Assembly: GCA_023382535.1 (NCBI GenBank)
Contig: JAHDWA010000006.1
Coordinates: forward strand, 186,001-250,000
Source of the DNA: Anaerolineae bacterium
GTDB taxonomy: Bacteria > Chloroflexota > Anaerolineae > 4572-78 > J111
Reading direction: 5' to 3'
Length of the DNA: 64,000 bases
A program made the position numbers and the translations under genes. This document shows positions 32,495 through 42,357 of the stretch, piece after piece (the first letter of the stretch is position 1; every line of letters begins with the position of its first letter). The notes beneath the pieces are model-generated. The model saw only the letters and a program-made list of their open reading frames with translations, was not told the origin of the DNA and searched no databases.

Positions 32495-33796
32495 TCAGGC
32501 TATGGCTGTCTCATCGAACAGGCAGGCCAGTTGCCTGGTTAGCTCGCGGCGGTCGAACTGGCAAAGGCGGGCATCACGATGAGTCGGCAACTGCTCCGCT
32601 TGCCACTGCTGGTAGAAAGCCTGCAAAGCCTGCTGAATGCCCGCTGCATCGGTGGGTTCAACCATCACCCCAGCGCCGAAAGTAGAAATAAGATCGCCTG
32701 CGTCCGAAGGGCTGGATAGAGCCAAAATGGGCCGTCCGCTGGCCAAATACTCAAACAATTTGCTGGTCGTAGCTCCTACTTTCCCTGGCGCTGTGACCAG
32801 TAAGAGAATATCTGCGTCAACCTGATGCTGTAATGCTTCCGGGTAAGACAGCGGGCCGGTTAACTGAAAATACTGCTTTACGTCCGATTGTTCTATCATC
32901 CGGACCTCAGCAGCCGTCAGGTCGCCAACCATAAGAATTTCAAGCCGCGCCATCATATCGAGCTGGCTGGCCTGCATGGCCTGGAGGGCCTGAAGCAGTC
33001 CGCTAATCGTTCTGCCCTCGCGGCTTAATGACAGCGCGCCCGTATGCACCACCCGAAACTTGTCCGGCCTGGTTACTTGACGACGCAGCGGAGTAAAGTC
33101 GTCCTGGTCAAAGCCATTGGGGATGACCGAGACCTTGGCCGCTGCGCCTGGATAGCGTTGAGCCATATCATCGGCAATAACCTGATTGACCGTTATCACG
33201 CGATCAGCCGTTAGCACCACTTTCCGCTCTAAACTGGCCTCAAGTTGGTTGCGTAAACGGGAGGTTAGACGAGTCGGGATATGGGGTTCAAACAGCCAGC
33301 CATCCCGAAAGTCAGCTACCCAGGGTAAACCGGTCTCTTGTTTTAACTTCATAGCAATGAGATGGCTGGTTTCGGGGGGTGAAGTGCTGTACAGGCAGCG
33401 GATAGGGTGAGTCCGGATTATCTTTCGCGCCAGACGAAGCGCCGGCGGATACCAAATAATCTTGGGGTCTGGTACAAGACAAGTTGATTTCCATTGTTCA
33501 AGCCGGCTGCCGGGAGGGAGTAAGCGGGTATTGGCATGTTGATTTAAAGTTCCCTGTTTCCTTTTAAAAGCCAAATAAGTCCGCTTCAACGGGCCGAGCA
33601 AATCATCTGCGCGAAAAGTTGAAGCTGCCGCATCGTTAGGTAAATCGCCATATGTTTGCGTGCTCAGAATGACCGGCCGGTAGCCGAACTCTGGCAGATA
33701 TTTGGCAAACTTAACTGTGCGGGTGATGCCGGTGTTTTCGAGAGGCGGATAATTATAGGCGACCAGCAAGACATGCGCTAATGAACTACCCTGCAT
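32495..33796 (-). CDS. GT-B glycosyltransferase, family 4 type
   Basis: The protein has 433 residues. The N-terminal Rossmann half has NYPPLENTGITRTVKFAKYL, the glycine/acceptor-side loop of GT4 enzymes. The C-terminal half contains VVHTGALS, the EADxLL-like VDADILLLVTAP and KLFEYLASGRPILAL, where the E of FEYLA binds the nucleotide sugar. The start lies 6 nt after an asnB-like gene. It fits the family-4 retaining enzymes of polysaccharide synthesis; the sugar is unknown. Confidence 0.85.
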   Translation of the reverse strand: MQGSSLAHVLLVAYNYPPLENTGITRTVKFAKYLPEFGYRPVILSTQTYGDLPNDAAASTFRADDLLGPLKRTYLAFKRKQGTLNQHANTRLLPPGSRLEQWKSTCLVPDPKIIWYPPALRLARKIIRTHPIRCLYSTSPPETSHLIAMKLKQETGLPWVADFRDGWLFEPHIPTRLTSRLRNQLEASLERKVVLTADRVITVNQVIADDMAQRYPGAAAKVSVIPNGFDQDDFTPLRRQVTRPDKFRVVHTGALSLSREGRTISGLLQALQAMQASQLDMMARLEILMVGDLTAAEVRMIEQSDVKQYFQLTGPLSYPEALQHQVDADILLLVTAPGKVGATTSKLFEYLASGRPILALSSPSDAGDLISTFGAGVMVEPTDAAGIQQALQAFYQQWQAEQLPTHRDARLCQFDRRELTRQLACLFDETAIA

Positions 33797-33802
33797 ACAT
33801 CC

Positions 33803-35776
33803 TCAGCCAAAGCTAATTTCATAATAATTGGCCCATTGAATAAAGTTGAGCCAGCGCCAAACGCGAAAATCAAAAGGCTGCCGCCCGTCACGGACCGCTT
33901 GCCACTCGTTTTTAACGACATCCAGGTTAAGGGCCGGAACGTTTCTGGCGGCGTCACTTTGCAGCACTCCCTCAACCCAGGGACGTAACACAACCAACCA
34001 CTCTTGTTCCGGGGTCGCAAAGCCAATTTTGTCGCGCCGGTCTAAAATGGCATCGGGAACCAGGCCGCGCATGGCCTGCCGAAAAATCGCCTTGCTGGCC
34101 CCATCGGGGGCAATCAGATACGCTTCGGGTAAAGCAAAGATGAAGTTGACCAGGGCCGGGGTGAGAAACGGGACGCGGCTTTCAATTGAAAAGGCCATAG
34201 AATTGCGATCTTCGTAGCGCAGCAGCCCGGGCAGGCTGACTTCGACAAAGGTGCGATGAAGCTGCTCGCGCAGGACCTCTGGTTGGCTATGATTCCAGCG
34301 AAACGGTTTTATCACTCCCTGCCGGTTGAACCAGGCGGCATTCAACCAGGCCGGGAACAAACGCCGCCGGAGCAAACGCCGGCCTAAGCCGTGCAGGGAA
34401 GCGGGCAATAAAAACTGGGCCGCTTCCAGGCATATTTGCCGGACACCTGTATCGGGCCATTGAGAGGCCAGCCGCAAGAAGTGGTAAGCCTTAGCCAACG
34501 ATCCCTGGCGCAAGAGAGAAGCCAGGCGCATGGCCAGGTAGGGCCGGTAGCCGGCCAGAAGTTCATCCGCGCCTTGCCCATCCAGCATCACGGTGATACC
34601 GGCCTGGCGGGCCAGTTGGAAAACGCGGTACTGAGCATAAATGGACGTGCTGGCAAAAGGTTCATCCTGGGTGTAAATCAGCCGGTCCAGGTCCGCGGTC
34701 AGTTCCAGGGGCGTGGGCTGAACTTTATACACGGCGGCAGCGGAGGCTTGGCCGGCCAAATCTACCCAGCGCTCTTCGCCCAGGCGGGGATCGTGGGTAA
34801 TGTGGCTAAAGGTATGTAGCTTTAAGTCCTGGCCTTGCAAATAGCGCATGGCCATGACAATCGAGGAAGAGTCAATCCCGCCGGAGAGGGCCGCGCCAAC
34901 GGGAACATCACTGCGGAGATGGAGTTTGACATTTTCCAGGAACAACTCGCGCAGATGGTCGGCCGCTTCCTGGAAAGATAAGTCAAGGCGGTGGTTGAGG
35001 TTTATTTGCCAGTAACGCACGGGCTGGGCCGCGCCGGGGTTATCCAGGGACACTTCCAGATAATGGGCCGCCGGTAGCTGGCGAATTTCGGAAAGCAGAG
35101 TTTCCCCGCCGTGGTCGGTCAGGCGAAAGCGCAAATAGTCATAAACGCGCTGAGCGTTAACCTGGCGGCTCACACCGGGTAATTCCAGCAAAGCTTTGAT
35201 CTCGGAAGCAAAGGCAAAGCTGCCTGGCCAGCAGGTATAATAAAGCGGTTTGATGCCAAAAAAGTCCCGGGCCAGAAAAAGCTTGCGGGTTTGGAGGTCC
35301 AAAATAACAAAGGCAAACATGCCGACCAGCCGGTTCAGGGCCTGCGGTCCCCAGCAGGTGTAAGCAGCCAGCAGTACTTCCGTGTCAGAACTGGAGTGAA
35401 ACGTATAACCCAGGCTTTCCAACTCCGGTTTGAGTTCGAGATAATTGTAAATTTCCCCATTGAAGATCAGCCAATAGCGACCATCGGGGCTGGCCATGGG
35501 CTGATGCCCGCCGGGTGAGAGATCCAGGATGGCCAAACGCCGGAAGCCCAGGACCAGATCAAAGGCTTCTCCGGCATAGGTGGATAGGGGCGGCAAATCC
35601 AGCCGGGGGTCGGTGTCCGGACCACCGCAGGGCCTGACGCAGCCGGTTTGAGTGCGGGCCAGCAGGTAGCCCTCGTCATCCGGCCCGCGCCGGCGGATGG
35701 TCGCCATCGCTCGTTCGACAGCAGTTAAAGGTACGGGCGTGGCGCTGCCCTGCCAGAGGCCAAAGATGCCGCACAT
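33803..35776 (-). CDS. AsnB-like glutamine amidotransferase (copy 1)
   Basis: The protein has 657 residues. After Met removal the nucleophile Cys2 (MCGIFG) is N-terminal. The glutaminase domain has RRLAILDLSPGGHQPM, FNGEIYNY and SDTEVLL. The synthetase domain has the ATP pyrophosphatase loop LSGGIDSSS (about 294-302) and GQGADELLAGY. A stretch of about 25 residues after RGPDDEGYLLA is extra compared with E. coli AsnB. Its ATG overlaps the stop of the preceding glycosyltransferase gene (TAATG). Placed among polysaccharide genes it more likely amidates a sugar acid or another glycan substituent than makes asparagine. Copy 4 is its closest relative here (shared GQGADE and NSMAFS). Confidence 0.88.
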   Translation of the reverse strand: MCGIFGLWQGSATPVPLTAVERAMATIRRRGPDDEGYLLARTQTGCVRPCGGPDTDPRLDLPPLSTYAGEAFDLVLGFRRLAILDLSPGGHQPMASPDGRYWLIFNGEIYNYLELKPELESLGYTFHSSSDTEVLLAAYTCWGPQALNRLVGMFAFVILDLQTRKLFLARDFFGIKPLYYTCWPGSFAFASEIKALLELPGVSRQVNAQRVYDYLRFRLTDHGGETLLSEIRQLPAAHYLEVSLDNPGAAQPVRYWQINLNHRLDLSFQEAADHLRELFLENVKLHLRSDVPVGAALSGGIDSSSIVMAMRYLQGQDLKLHTFSHITHDPRLGEERWVDLAGQASAAAVYKVQPTPLELTADLDRLIYTQDEPFASTSIYAQYRVFQLARQAGITVMLDGQGADELLAGYRPYLAMRLASLLRQGSLAKAYHFLRLASQWPDTGVRQICLEAAQFLLPASLHGLGRRLLRRRLFPAWLNAAWFNRQGVIKPFRWNHSQPEVLREQLHRTFVEVSLPGLLRYEDRNSMAFSIESRVPFLTPALVNFIFALPEAYLIAPDGASKAIFRQAMRGLVPDAILDRRDKIGFATPEQEWLVVLRPWVEGVLQSDAARNVPALNLDVVKNEWQAVRDGRQPFDFRVWRWLNFIQWANYYEISFG

Positions 35777-36960
35777 TATGAAGTTCCTCCGCCGAGGAGC
35801 TGATCGTATAAGGCGACCAGCTTACTCATTTCATGGTTGGCATTAAGCTCTTTGGCCGCAACGCGGGCAGAGCGGCGCATAACCACAAGTTGCTCGGCGC
35901 TGAGGCGATTGAGCACCAGGGCCACATCGTGAGGGTCCAGGGTCGGAGCGACACAACCCAGACCATAACGCCGGACAATTTCGGCCATTGCCGGGGAGGG
36001 ACCAATGCAAACAGCCAGGCCGGCAGCGATAAAATCGAAGAATTTATTGGGCAAGGCCATTTGGTTGTTGTAATTTTGACGGAAGGCAAGCAGGTAAAAG
36101 CCTATATCGTAGTCGGCAATTTGCGGCACAATATTTTCCGGCGTTACTGCCGGATGAAATGTCACCCGGCCAGGCGCTAATTGATCGGCTAATTTTTTTA
36201 GAGAACTGACATAATCAGGGTCAGTTTCGATGAGCATGAAGTGCAGACTAAAACGCGGGTCACACTGAGCAACCGTTTGAATCATGGTCTCCAAACAGCG
36301 CTTTCGATCGGCAACGCCATGATGAATCAAACGGATATGGTCAAAATCCAGGTCACGTTCCGGTACGGGTACAGGATCAGGGGTATTAAGGACGACGATA
36401 GGCTTTAGCTTAAACTCTTGTTGATAGCGGGTGGCAATCATCGGGGCGACCGTCGTCGAGGCGTCAATCAAGGGTGTATATTGCCGTAAAAAATAATTAA
36501 TGGCAGGCGCATGCAGAAATCTCCAGAACCAGACATCTTCAAATTCCAGCGGCGCGTACTCATGAGCGTCAAAGATAAGGCGCGCCCCAGTTTTTTTCGC
36601 AGCCTCGGCGGCAACTGGCAAGGCTTCCCAGTCGTTGGCATGGTAGGCCTGGCTGCCACTGGCCAGGGCCTCGGTTAAGGCCAGGGTATGGTGAGATTTT
36701 TGCCAATACCAATCATCATAAAGAGTTGGCTGCAGCCTGGCCAGGAGCAGCAGCACCAATCTGAGCGGTTTAGCTAAACGTCTTCTCTCTTCTGTCACCA
36801 CAGCCCATTTCACGTGGGGATGGTTCTGCCAGGCTCGATGAGGCTGACCATACCCGATGACGGTAAGCCGGTAATGAGGAGCAAGATGGCGAATCTGCCG
36901 CAAGACGCGGGCATCCCGATAAATCGGCGAGAAGGAGATAACACAAATAGACGGTTCCAT
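35776..36960 (-). CDS. GT-B glycosyltransferase, family 4 type
   Basis: The protein has 394 residues. The N-terminal half contains FSPIYRDARVLRQIRHL and IFDAHEYAPLEFED; the DAHE sequence recurs in other GT4 enzymes of the locus. The nucleotide-sugar half has IRLIHHGVADRKRCLE and NKFFDFIAAGLAVCIG, with an F-D-F-I-A version of the usual E-x7-E region. Its stop overlaps the asnB-like copy 1 start, and it lies 12 nt after an epimerase gene. Acceptor and donor are unknown. Confidence 0.82.
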   Translation of the reverse strand: MEPSICVISFSPIYRDARVLRQIRHLAPHYRLTVIGYGQPHRAWQNHPHVKWAVVTEERRRLAKPLRLVLLLLARLQPTLYDDWYWQKSHHTLALTEALASGSQAYHANDWEALPVAAEAAKKTGARLIFDAHEYAPLEFEDVWFWRFLHAPAINYFLRQYTPLIDASTTVAPMIATRYQQEFKLKPIVVLNTPDPVPVPERDLDFDHIRLIHHGVADRKRCLETMIQTVAQCDPRFSLHFMLIETDPDYVSSLKKLADQLAPGRVTFHPAVTPENIVPQIADYDIGFYLLAFRQNYNNQMALPNKFFDFIAAGLAVCIGPSPAMAEIVRRYGLGCVAPTLDPHDVALVLNRLSAEQLVVMRRSARVAAKELNANHEMSKLVALYDQLLGGGTS

Positions 36961-36972
36961 CCCTGGTTGGCA

Positions 36973-38061
36973 TCAGCCCCCTACCGGCATAGTTGCACCA
37001 AAAAGTATCGTTCGCAGTTCAGCGGGCAGGTGAGTTTCATGCTTCTTCATACAGTTTTCGATTAAAGACAAGTTTTGGCGGGTCCAGGCGATGGTGCGTG
37101 TAAGTCCTTCTTGAAACGGAACCTGGGCCTCAAACCCCAATTCTTTCCTGGATTTGTCGGTACTGCCAAACCTTTTGCCGGAATGGTCCCACTCTCGTTT
37201 AGGACGAAAATCCGGAGGGGCAGGGTTATCGGTAAGCTGGTTGATCTGCGTGGCCAGTTCCAGGATGGAGATTTCGACGCCGCTGGCCAGATTGTAAACG
37301 CCTCCGGGCGTGCCGGTCGTGGCACATAGCATCAACCCCTGGACGATGTCATCCACATAGATAAAGTCACGCGTGGCAATGCCGCCATTCTCAACCGTTA
37401 AGGGCATTTGCTTAAGCGCCCGATAGATAAAGGTCGGGGTGACATTCCGCCAGATAGTGGCGGGTGTACCCCGCCACTGACCGGCGCCCAGAATTTCGCC
37501 CGGACCGTAAACGTTTTGAAAACGGGCTTTGACCACGGGCAGACTGTGTTGGGTGAAGTAGTAGTTAGAGTAAAATTCGCCAATGATTTTGGAGATTTGA
37601 TACGGACTGTCCAGATAGAGGGAAACCGGCGCATCTTCTTGAGTGGCATGGGCCTCGGCAAAGGTTTTTTCGGCTACGGTGCAGCCCGCCGAAGCGTAGA
37701 CCACTTTCTTAAGTCGCTTAAAATTCTTAAGCCGTTCGTACAGCTTGAGGGTAGTCAGAGTATTGTTTTCGTGGTCGGCCAGCGGGTCGTGAATGGAACT
37801 CTGATTGCCGTGGTAGGTAGCCAGGTGAAAAACATAATCAAAATCATCGCTGAGAGCAGCCAGGATTCTGTCGTCGGTAATGGAGCCTTCGATAAAAGTT
37901 ACTGCTGGTACGGCGGGGATATTGACCCGTTCCGCCGAAAGCAGGTTATCAACGACAACGACCTCCCTGGGCGCGGTGAGCAGCAGGGCTTTGACCAGGT
38001 TACTGCCGACAAAGCCGGCTCCCCCGACGACAAGAATTTTTTGGTCGGTAAACTCGTTCAA
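36973..38061 (-). CDS. NAD-dependent sugar epimerase/dehydratase (SDR)
   Basis: The protein has 362 residues of the extended SDR type. The nucleotide motif is VVGGAGFVGSNLV near residue 11, the catalytic Ser region is VYASAGC, and Tyr/Lys lie in SPYQISKIIGE. The C-terminal substrate domain has RDFIYVDDIVQGL. The start codon is TTG, with GAGGG 10 nt upstream. It sits 21 nt after a second SDR gene, suggesting they act in succession on a nucleotide sugar. The reaction (epimerisation, dehydration or reduction) cannot be decided from sequence. Confidence 0.82.
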   Translation of the reverse strand: MNEFTDQKILVVGGAGFVGSNLVKALLLTAPREVVVVDNLLSAERVNIPAVPAVTFIEGSITDDRILAALSDDFDYVFHLATYHGNQSSIHDPLADHENNTLTTLKLYERLKNFKRLKKVVYASAGCTVAEKTFAEAHATQEDAPVSLYLDSPYQISKIIGEFYSNYYFTQHSLPVVKARFQNVYGPGEILGAGQWRGTPATIWRNVTPTFIYRALKQMPLTVENGGIATRDFIYVDDIVQGLMLCATTGTPGGVYNLASGVEISILELATQINQLTDNPAPPDFRPKREWDHSGKRFGSTDKSRKELGFEAQVPFQEGLTRTIAWTRQNLSLIENCMKKHETHLPAELRTILFGATMPVGG

Positions 38062-38082
38062 GATCTATGCCCTCGCTCGTGC

Positions 38083-39027
38083 TTATGACTTGGCATCCAT
38101 CTGCTTGAGATGGGTATAGGTTTGGGTGATGCCGTACTTTTTGTACCAGTCAATCGCCGCCTGCACGCCGACTTCCAGGGGAGTGGTAATCTTCCAGCCA
38201 AAATCCTGCTGAGTTTTGCTGGGGTCCAGCAAAATGGTAAAAACATCGTCGGGGTTGCGCGGGCGCACCTCGACCTCTTCGTCAAGGGAGATGCCCAGCG
38301 CCTTGACGGTAGCATCAAACAGTTCTTTAATGGCGTAATCGGACCCTGAGGAGACATGGTACTCGCCGGCCTGGCCCTGGCCGGCAACAGCCTTCATTGC
38401 CACCTGGACGAGATCGCTCACAAAGATAAAATCACGCCGGGTGTCCATGACGAAACAGGGCTTGTTGTTGGTCAGGCGGTGGTAAAAGGTGGGCAGCGGC
38501 CCGCTCAGGTTACGGGGACCGTAGGCGTTGGCCAGCCGGAAGGAGATGTAATCCAGGCCGCTGAGCCGGATATATTGTTCGCCGGCCGTCTTGCTGATGG
38601 CGTAACTGCTGCCATCCGGCAAAATGGGGTGATTGAGGGTAATGGGCTGTTCCAGCGGGTGCAGGCCATAGCAGAGCGCCGTTTGAAAATAGATCAGCCG
38701 TTTGACCTGCAGCCGCTGGCAAGCCTGGGTAATGATGGCTGTGCCAAGCACGTTGGTGCGGGCGTCTTCTTCCCAGTTGTGAGGGTCTTTGTAGGATGCC
38801 GCCGCGTGAACAACGACTTCAGGTTGAAAGTCGTCAAAGACTTTATTGACCAATTGGCTGTCGGCAATAGTGCCTTCGACAACCGTCAAGTTTTGGTGGG
38901 GCGTTAAATTATCCCGGCGGCCGGTGGCATAGTTGTCAATAGACAAAACTTGATCACCCTGGGATAAGAGACAATCTGCTAAGTGAGAGCCGATAAAGCC
39001 GGCTCCGCCGGTAATGAGCACTTTCAT
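38083..39027 (-). CDS. NAD-dependent sugar epimerase/dehydratase (SDR)
   Basis: The protein has 314 residues. MKVLITGGAGFIGSHLADCL opens the Rossmann fold; the catalytic segment is IYFQTALCYG, where Thr replaces the usual Ser, and Tyr/Lys lie in SYAISKTAGEQY. The C-terminal part has RRDFIFVSDLV. It resembles UDP-glucose 4-epimerase-like and dTDP-sugar enzymes. An AGAGG site precedes the ATG. It starts 156 nt downstream of asnB-like copy 2; that gap shows no clear promoter or hairpin. Confidence 0.82.
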   Translation of the reverse strand: MKVLITGGAGFIGSHLADCLLSQGDQVLSIDNYATGRRDNLTPHQNLTVVEGTIADSQLVNKVFDDFQPEVVVHAAASYKDPHNWEEDARTNVLGTAIITQACQRLQVKRLIYFQTALCYGLHPLEQPITLNHPILPDGSSYAISKTAGEQYIRLSGLDYISFRLANAYGPRNLSGPLPTFYHRLTNNKPCFVMDTRRDFIFVSDLVQVAMKAVAGQGQAGEYHVSSGSDYAIKELFDATVKALGISLDEEVEVRPRNPDDVFTILLDPSKTQQDFGWKITTPLEVGVQAAIDWYKKYGITQTYTHLKQMDAKS

Positions 39028-39183
39028 GATTTAACCTCTACATTAATCTAGCTTGGTTTAAATGACTCGTTGAACATCTCTATAAAGCAATTAGAGCCAT
39101 TGCTAACTGCTGAATGTTGGTAAGATAAATTGCGTTGATCCCCGGAATTTGGCCTAATACGGCCGGGTAAAAGAACAGGTTAT

Positions 39184-41103
39184 TTAGGCAAATTGTGGTT
39201 CTAACAGCAGCCGTTTATAGTGTGTCTCTTTGTCGTGGAACTCTTGCTGCCACACCTCCAGACAGAACAAGCCCCAAATTGTCCGGCCAAACTTTGACTC
39301 TTTATTCAATTTATTCAGAACCAGCCGGTTATTGACCAGAGGGCGGTTGAGAGCCTGCTGTGATGAGAAGATATCGAGGACAAACTCCCGGGCTGAACCG
39401 TTGATCCACTCGGTCAAGGGGACCGGGAAGCCCATCTTATCCTGCCGGTTGGCAATAACCTCCGGCAAAACCGGGCGCATCGCATCCCGATAAACCCGCT
39501 TCATGGTGCCATCTTTGAACTTGATATCGGCGGGAATCGTCGCCGCCAATTCAACTAGGGGATGATCCAGCAGCGGCACCCGTGACTCCAACCCATGGGC
39601 CATACTAACCCGGTCTTCGACCTGCAGCAGGGCGGGGAGGAGTGTTTTGAAATCAAAGTGGGTCATGCTGTCAAAGTAGGAGCCATCTTTAATGTTGTGT
39701 CCCTTAAAAATGGTGCGGAATGTTTCAAAAGCAGAGTAATGATTAAGCAGCTCCCAATTAATCTCATCCCCTAGCATGGGGCCTCGATTGATCAAACGGA
39801 AGTAGCGCCGGTCCATTTCCCCGAACAAGCCCTCCCGCCAAAATTCTTGCAGCAAGGGTTTGTAATTCTGCAGCGCGGTTAAGTTGGGAATAATCGACTC
39901 ATACGTAACGATAAAGTTGCCGTTGTGCAGCGTGCCCTCGATGGCCCCTTTAATGCACTGCTCAAAATAAGCGATCAAGTAGCGCACGTAACCGCCAAAA
40001 ATCTCATCACCGCCTTGACCACCCAGGACCACTTTGCGGTAGCGGCTGGCTAACTGGGAAACCATGTATTGGGGGAAAGAACCAGGACCGGCGACCGGAA
40101 AGTCGAGATGGTAGATAACCCGGTGAATGTTGTTAATAAAATCGTCAACGGTAATGTCTATTTCATGCAGCTCGAACTCGCACCACTCAGCCAGAGCGCG
40201 GGCATAGCGGCTTTCATCATAACTGGAGTCAAAGGAGAATTTGCCGCTGAACCCTAAAAAGTTGTTGCGGTATTTCTGGCTGGCCAGCGAGGCCACAATA
40301 CTTGAATCCAACCCGCCGCTGAGATAAGAGCCAACCGGGACATCACTTCGCAAGTGCAGCTCCACCGACTCGGACAGTAACTCCCGAATCTTGTCTTCAA
40401 AATAGTAAGCCGTATGATTAAAATCCCGGTCATAATACACTTCCCAATAGCGTTTGACTTCGACAACGCCGTTCGTCACTGTTAAAGTATGACCGGGCAA
40501 AAGTTCCTGAATATTCTTGAACAGAGTCTTTCCGGCCAGGCAAAACTGAAAAACCAGATAATCTTTGAAGCCTTCCAGGTCCGTTTCAATTCGCTCTATG
40601 AAAGGAAGGAGGGCCTTGACTTCGGAGGCAAAATAGAGGGAGTTGCCAACTATCGTGTAATAAAAGGGTTTTATTCCAAAGCGGTCACGGGCGCAGAAAA
40701 GGCGTTGATTGGCTTCATCCCACAGGGCAAAGGCAAACATACCGCGCAGGTGCTTCACGCACTCTGCTCCCCATTTATGGTAGGCGTGCAGGATGACTTC
40801 TGTATCGGAGGTGGTTGTGAATTTTTCAGCCCCTATCTCTGCGCGCAACTCTATATAGTTGTAAATTTCGCCGTTATACGTAACCCAATTGCCCGCCATG
40901 TCTCGCATGGGTTGATCCCCGGTAGACAGGTCAATAATGCTCAAGCGGCGGTGGGCAAAGCCGACATGCTGGCGCTCATGCTGCCAGACAGCATGGCCAT
41001 CAGGGCCGCGATGTTTTTGAAGTTCGTTGATCACCCTTAACTGCTGCTCTAATTCAGGTATTTGTCTTAAAGAAAGATTAACCGCTCCACCAATACCGCA
41101 CAT
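39184..41103 (-). CDS. AsnB-like glutamine amidotransferase (copy 2)
   Basis: The protein has 639 residues. The start is fixed at the ATG at 41103 because Cys2 (MCGIGG) must be N-terminal, and AAGGGA lies upstream; in-frame codons further upstream are excluded. Glutaminase motifs are HRRLSIIDLSTGDQPM, YNGEIYNY and SDTEVIL. The ATP loop is LSGGLDSS (about 258-265), then GGQGGDEIFGGY and LESRVPLLDH. It keeps every residue expected of an active class-II amidotransferase and differs from copies 1 and 4 (GQGGDE instead of GQGADE). A sugar-acid amidating role is inferred from location. Confidence 0.88.
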   Translation of the reverse strand: MCGIGGAVNLSLRQIPELEQQLRVINELQKHRGPDGHAVWQHERQHVGFAHRRLSIIDLSTGDQPMRDMAGNWVTYNGEIYNYIELRAEIGAEKFTTTSDTEVILHAYHKWGAECVKHLRGMFAFALWDEANQRLFCARDRFGIKPFYYTIVGNSLYFASEVKALLPFIERIETDLEGFKDYLVFQFCLAGKTLFKNIQELLPGHTLTVTNGVVEVKRYWEVYYDRDFNHTAYYFEDKIRELLSESVELHLRSDVPVGSYLSGGLDSSIVASLASQKYRNNFLGFSGKFSFDSSYDESRYARALAEWCEFELHEIDITVDDFINNIHRVIYHLDFPVAGPGSFPQYMVSQLASRYRKVVLGGQGGDEIFGGYVRYLIAYFEQCIKGAIEGTLHNGNFIVTYESIIPNLTALQNYKPLLQEFWREGLFGEMDRRYFRLINRGPMLGDEINWELLNHYSAFETFRTIFKGHNIKDGSYFDSMTHFDFKTLLPALLQVEDRVSMAHGLESRVPLLDHPLVELAATIPADIKFKDGTMKRVYRDAMRPVLPEVIANRQDKMGFPVPLTEWINGSAREFVLDIFSSQQALNRPLVNNRLVLNKLNKESKFGRTIWGLFCLEVWQQEFHDKETHYKRLLLEPQFA

Positions 41104-41146
41104 TCTTTTTTCCCTTCGTATGGATGGGTTGTGACAAAGCGCGTTA

Positions 41147-41175
41147 AGTATACTTACCATGTCAGCAACCCGCAA
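41147..41175 (-). promoter_or_regulatory. Candidate promoter of asnB-like copy 2
   Basis: On the minus strand TTGCGG (41175-41170), a 17-nt spacer and TATACT (41152-41147, five of six) lie 44 nt upstream of the ATG. The 267-nt divergent gap 41104-41370 holds nothing else recognisable apart from a GGGGGA ribosome site for the plus-strand gene. Confidence 0.35.
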
Positions 41176-41370
41176 CTCGATGTATTCATCGCAAACCATA
41201 AAGGTAGCATATTTCACTCAAAAGAGGCTGTAATTCCCTGGAAATACCATGCACTGAAGGAATTTGGCCTGTAAGTCAAAAACTGGACAAATGAGGTAAA
41301 GGAGCTAAAATCTTAGGCGTATAACAATCCATTTAATACCTTTTGTCGCTTAGCCTTGGGGGAAAAGTAA

Positions 41371-42255
41371 ATGAGACAGAAAGAGAATAGATTCATGCCA
41401 AAATTTACAATGATAGCCCTGCTCTTTTGCTCCATCAGTGTAGCAATGGTGCCAGTTCAAGCATCACCTAAAACCTATTTGCCTCTAATCCTTAAGTCAT
41501 ATTCAATGCCACCCTCTCTGCCCACTCCTGTGGTTGACAAGGAGATCTTCGATAGCGGCAAAAGTAATCCGGATTATTTTCCGTTTCGCATTTTTGAAGC
41601 AGACCCGGCCAAGGATGTACCCACACTTCAAGAAATCGCGGGTCAGGCCAGCTCAGATCAAGAAGTAATTGATCTGATTTTGGCTTATTATAACGAACAT
41701 CATGTTGAACTTCAGCAGTTATGGCGAGAGGACAACCCGGCCCGGTTAAAATCCATTTTTATCATGAATCTGATTCATGTTAGCCATCCTTACGGGGACG
41801 GGGGCTACCCACCCACCTTTGTGGAATTTCTCAAAGCGCCGGCTTCCCACTGCGGCCCGCAGTCAGTCTATCAGAGCCGTCTGATGTCTGCTTTTGGTTT
41901 GAAGTGGCGAGTTGCGGGAATATTGTCCGGCTTGCATGGCTGGCTTGAAGCAGAAATTGATGGCCAGTGGGAGATATTCGACGCAACCTCAAATGTCTGG
42001 ATCAACCAACCGCATTCCGAGTTGTTGAAAGGTGTGCCGCGTGAATATCGCAGATTTTATACACCCTGGAACGATATTGACCGACCTGACGCCCGGCAGG
42101 CTGTCGCCGGCGAGGAGCAGAATCCTAATCCGTTCTACTACACACCCGGCTCGCTGCGTTCGCATATGCCAGGAATGGGGATCTACTTTTTTGGGGAAGA
42201 ATACCGCCAAGCCACAGGGGATAAAATTGTGATCTCAACCCACTCGCCAGAGTAG
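41371..42255 (+). CDS. Secreted transglutaminase-like protein
   Basis: The protein has 294 residues. The N-terminus has a signal peptide (basic start, then MIALLFCSISVAMVPVQA). The transglutaminase/protease-like triad appears in order: Cys in ASHCGPQSV, His in LSGLHGWLEAEI and Asp in EIFDATSNVW. This is the papain-like transglutaminase superfamily, whose bacterial members cleave or transfer acyl/amide groups. GGGGGA lies 7 nt before the ATG at 41371; an ATG eight codons later gives a more standard signal peptide. It is the only plus-strand gene within the polysaccharide locus and converges on the beta-propeller gene. The substrate is unknown; action on surface amides is a speculation. Confidence 0.72.
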   Translation: MRQKENRFMPKFTMIALLFCSISVAMVPVQASPKTYLPLILKSYSMPPSLPTPVVDKEIFDSGKSNPDYFPFRIFEADPAKDVPTLQEIAGQASSDQEVIDLILAYYNEHHVELQQLWREDNPARLKSIFIMNLIHVSHPYGDGGYPPTFVEFLKAPASHCGPQSVYQSRLMSAFGLKWRVAGILSGLHGWLEAEIDGQWEIFDATSNVWINQPHSELLKGVPREYRRFYTPWNDIDRPDARQAVAGEEQNPNPFYYTPGSLRSHMPGMGIYFFGEEYRQATGDKIVISTHSPE

Positions 42256-42357
42256 AAGGCAAGGTTCGACTCTGCAAGATTGATACCTGCTGAGCTAAAC
42301 GAAAGCGGCAAGCTGCTCCTGCCAGTAAGAAGCCCAGGGAAGGCTGATTGAAGTAAA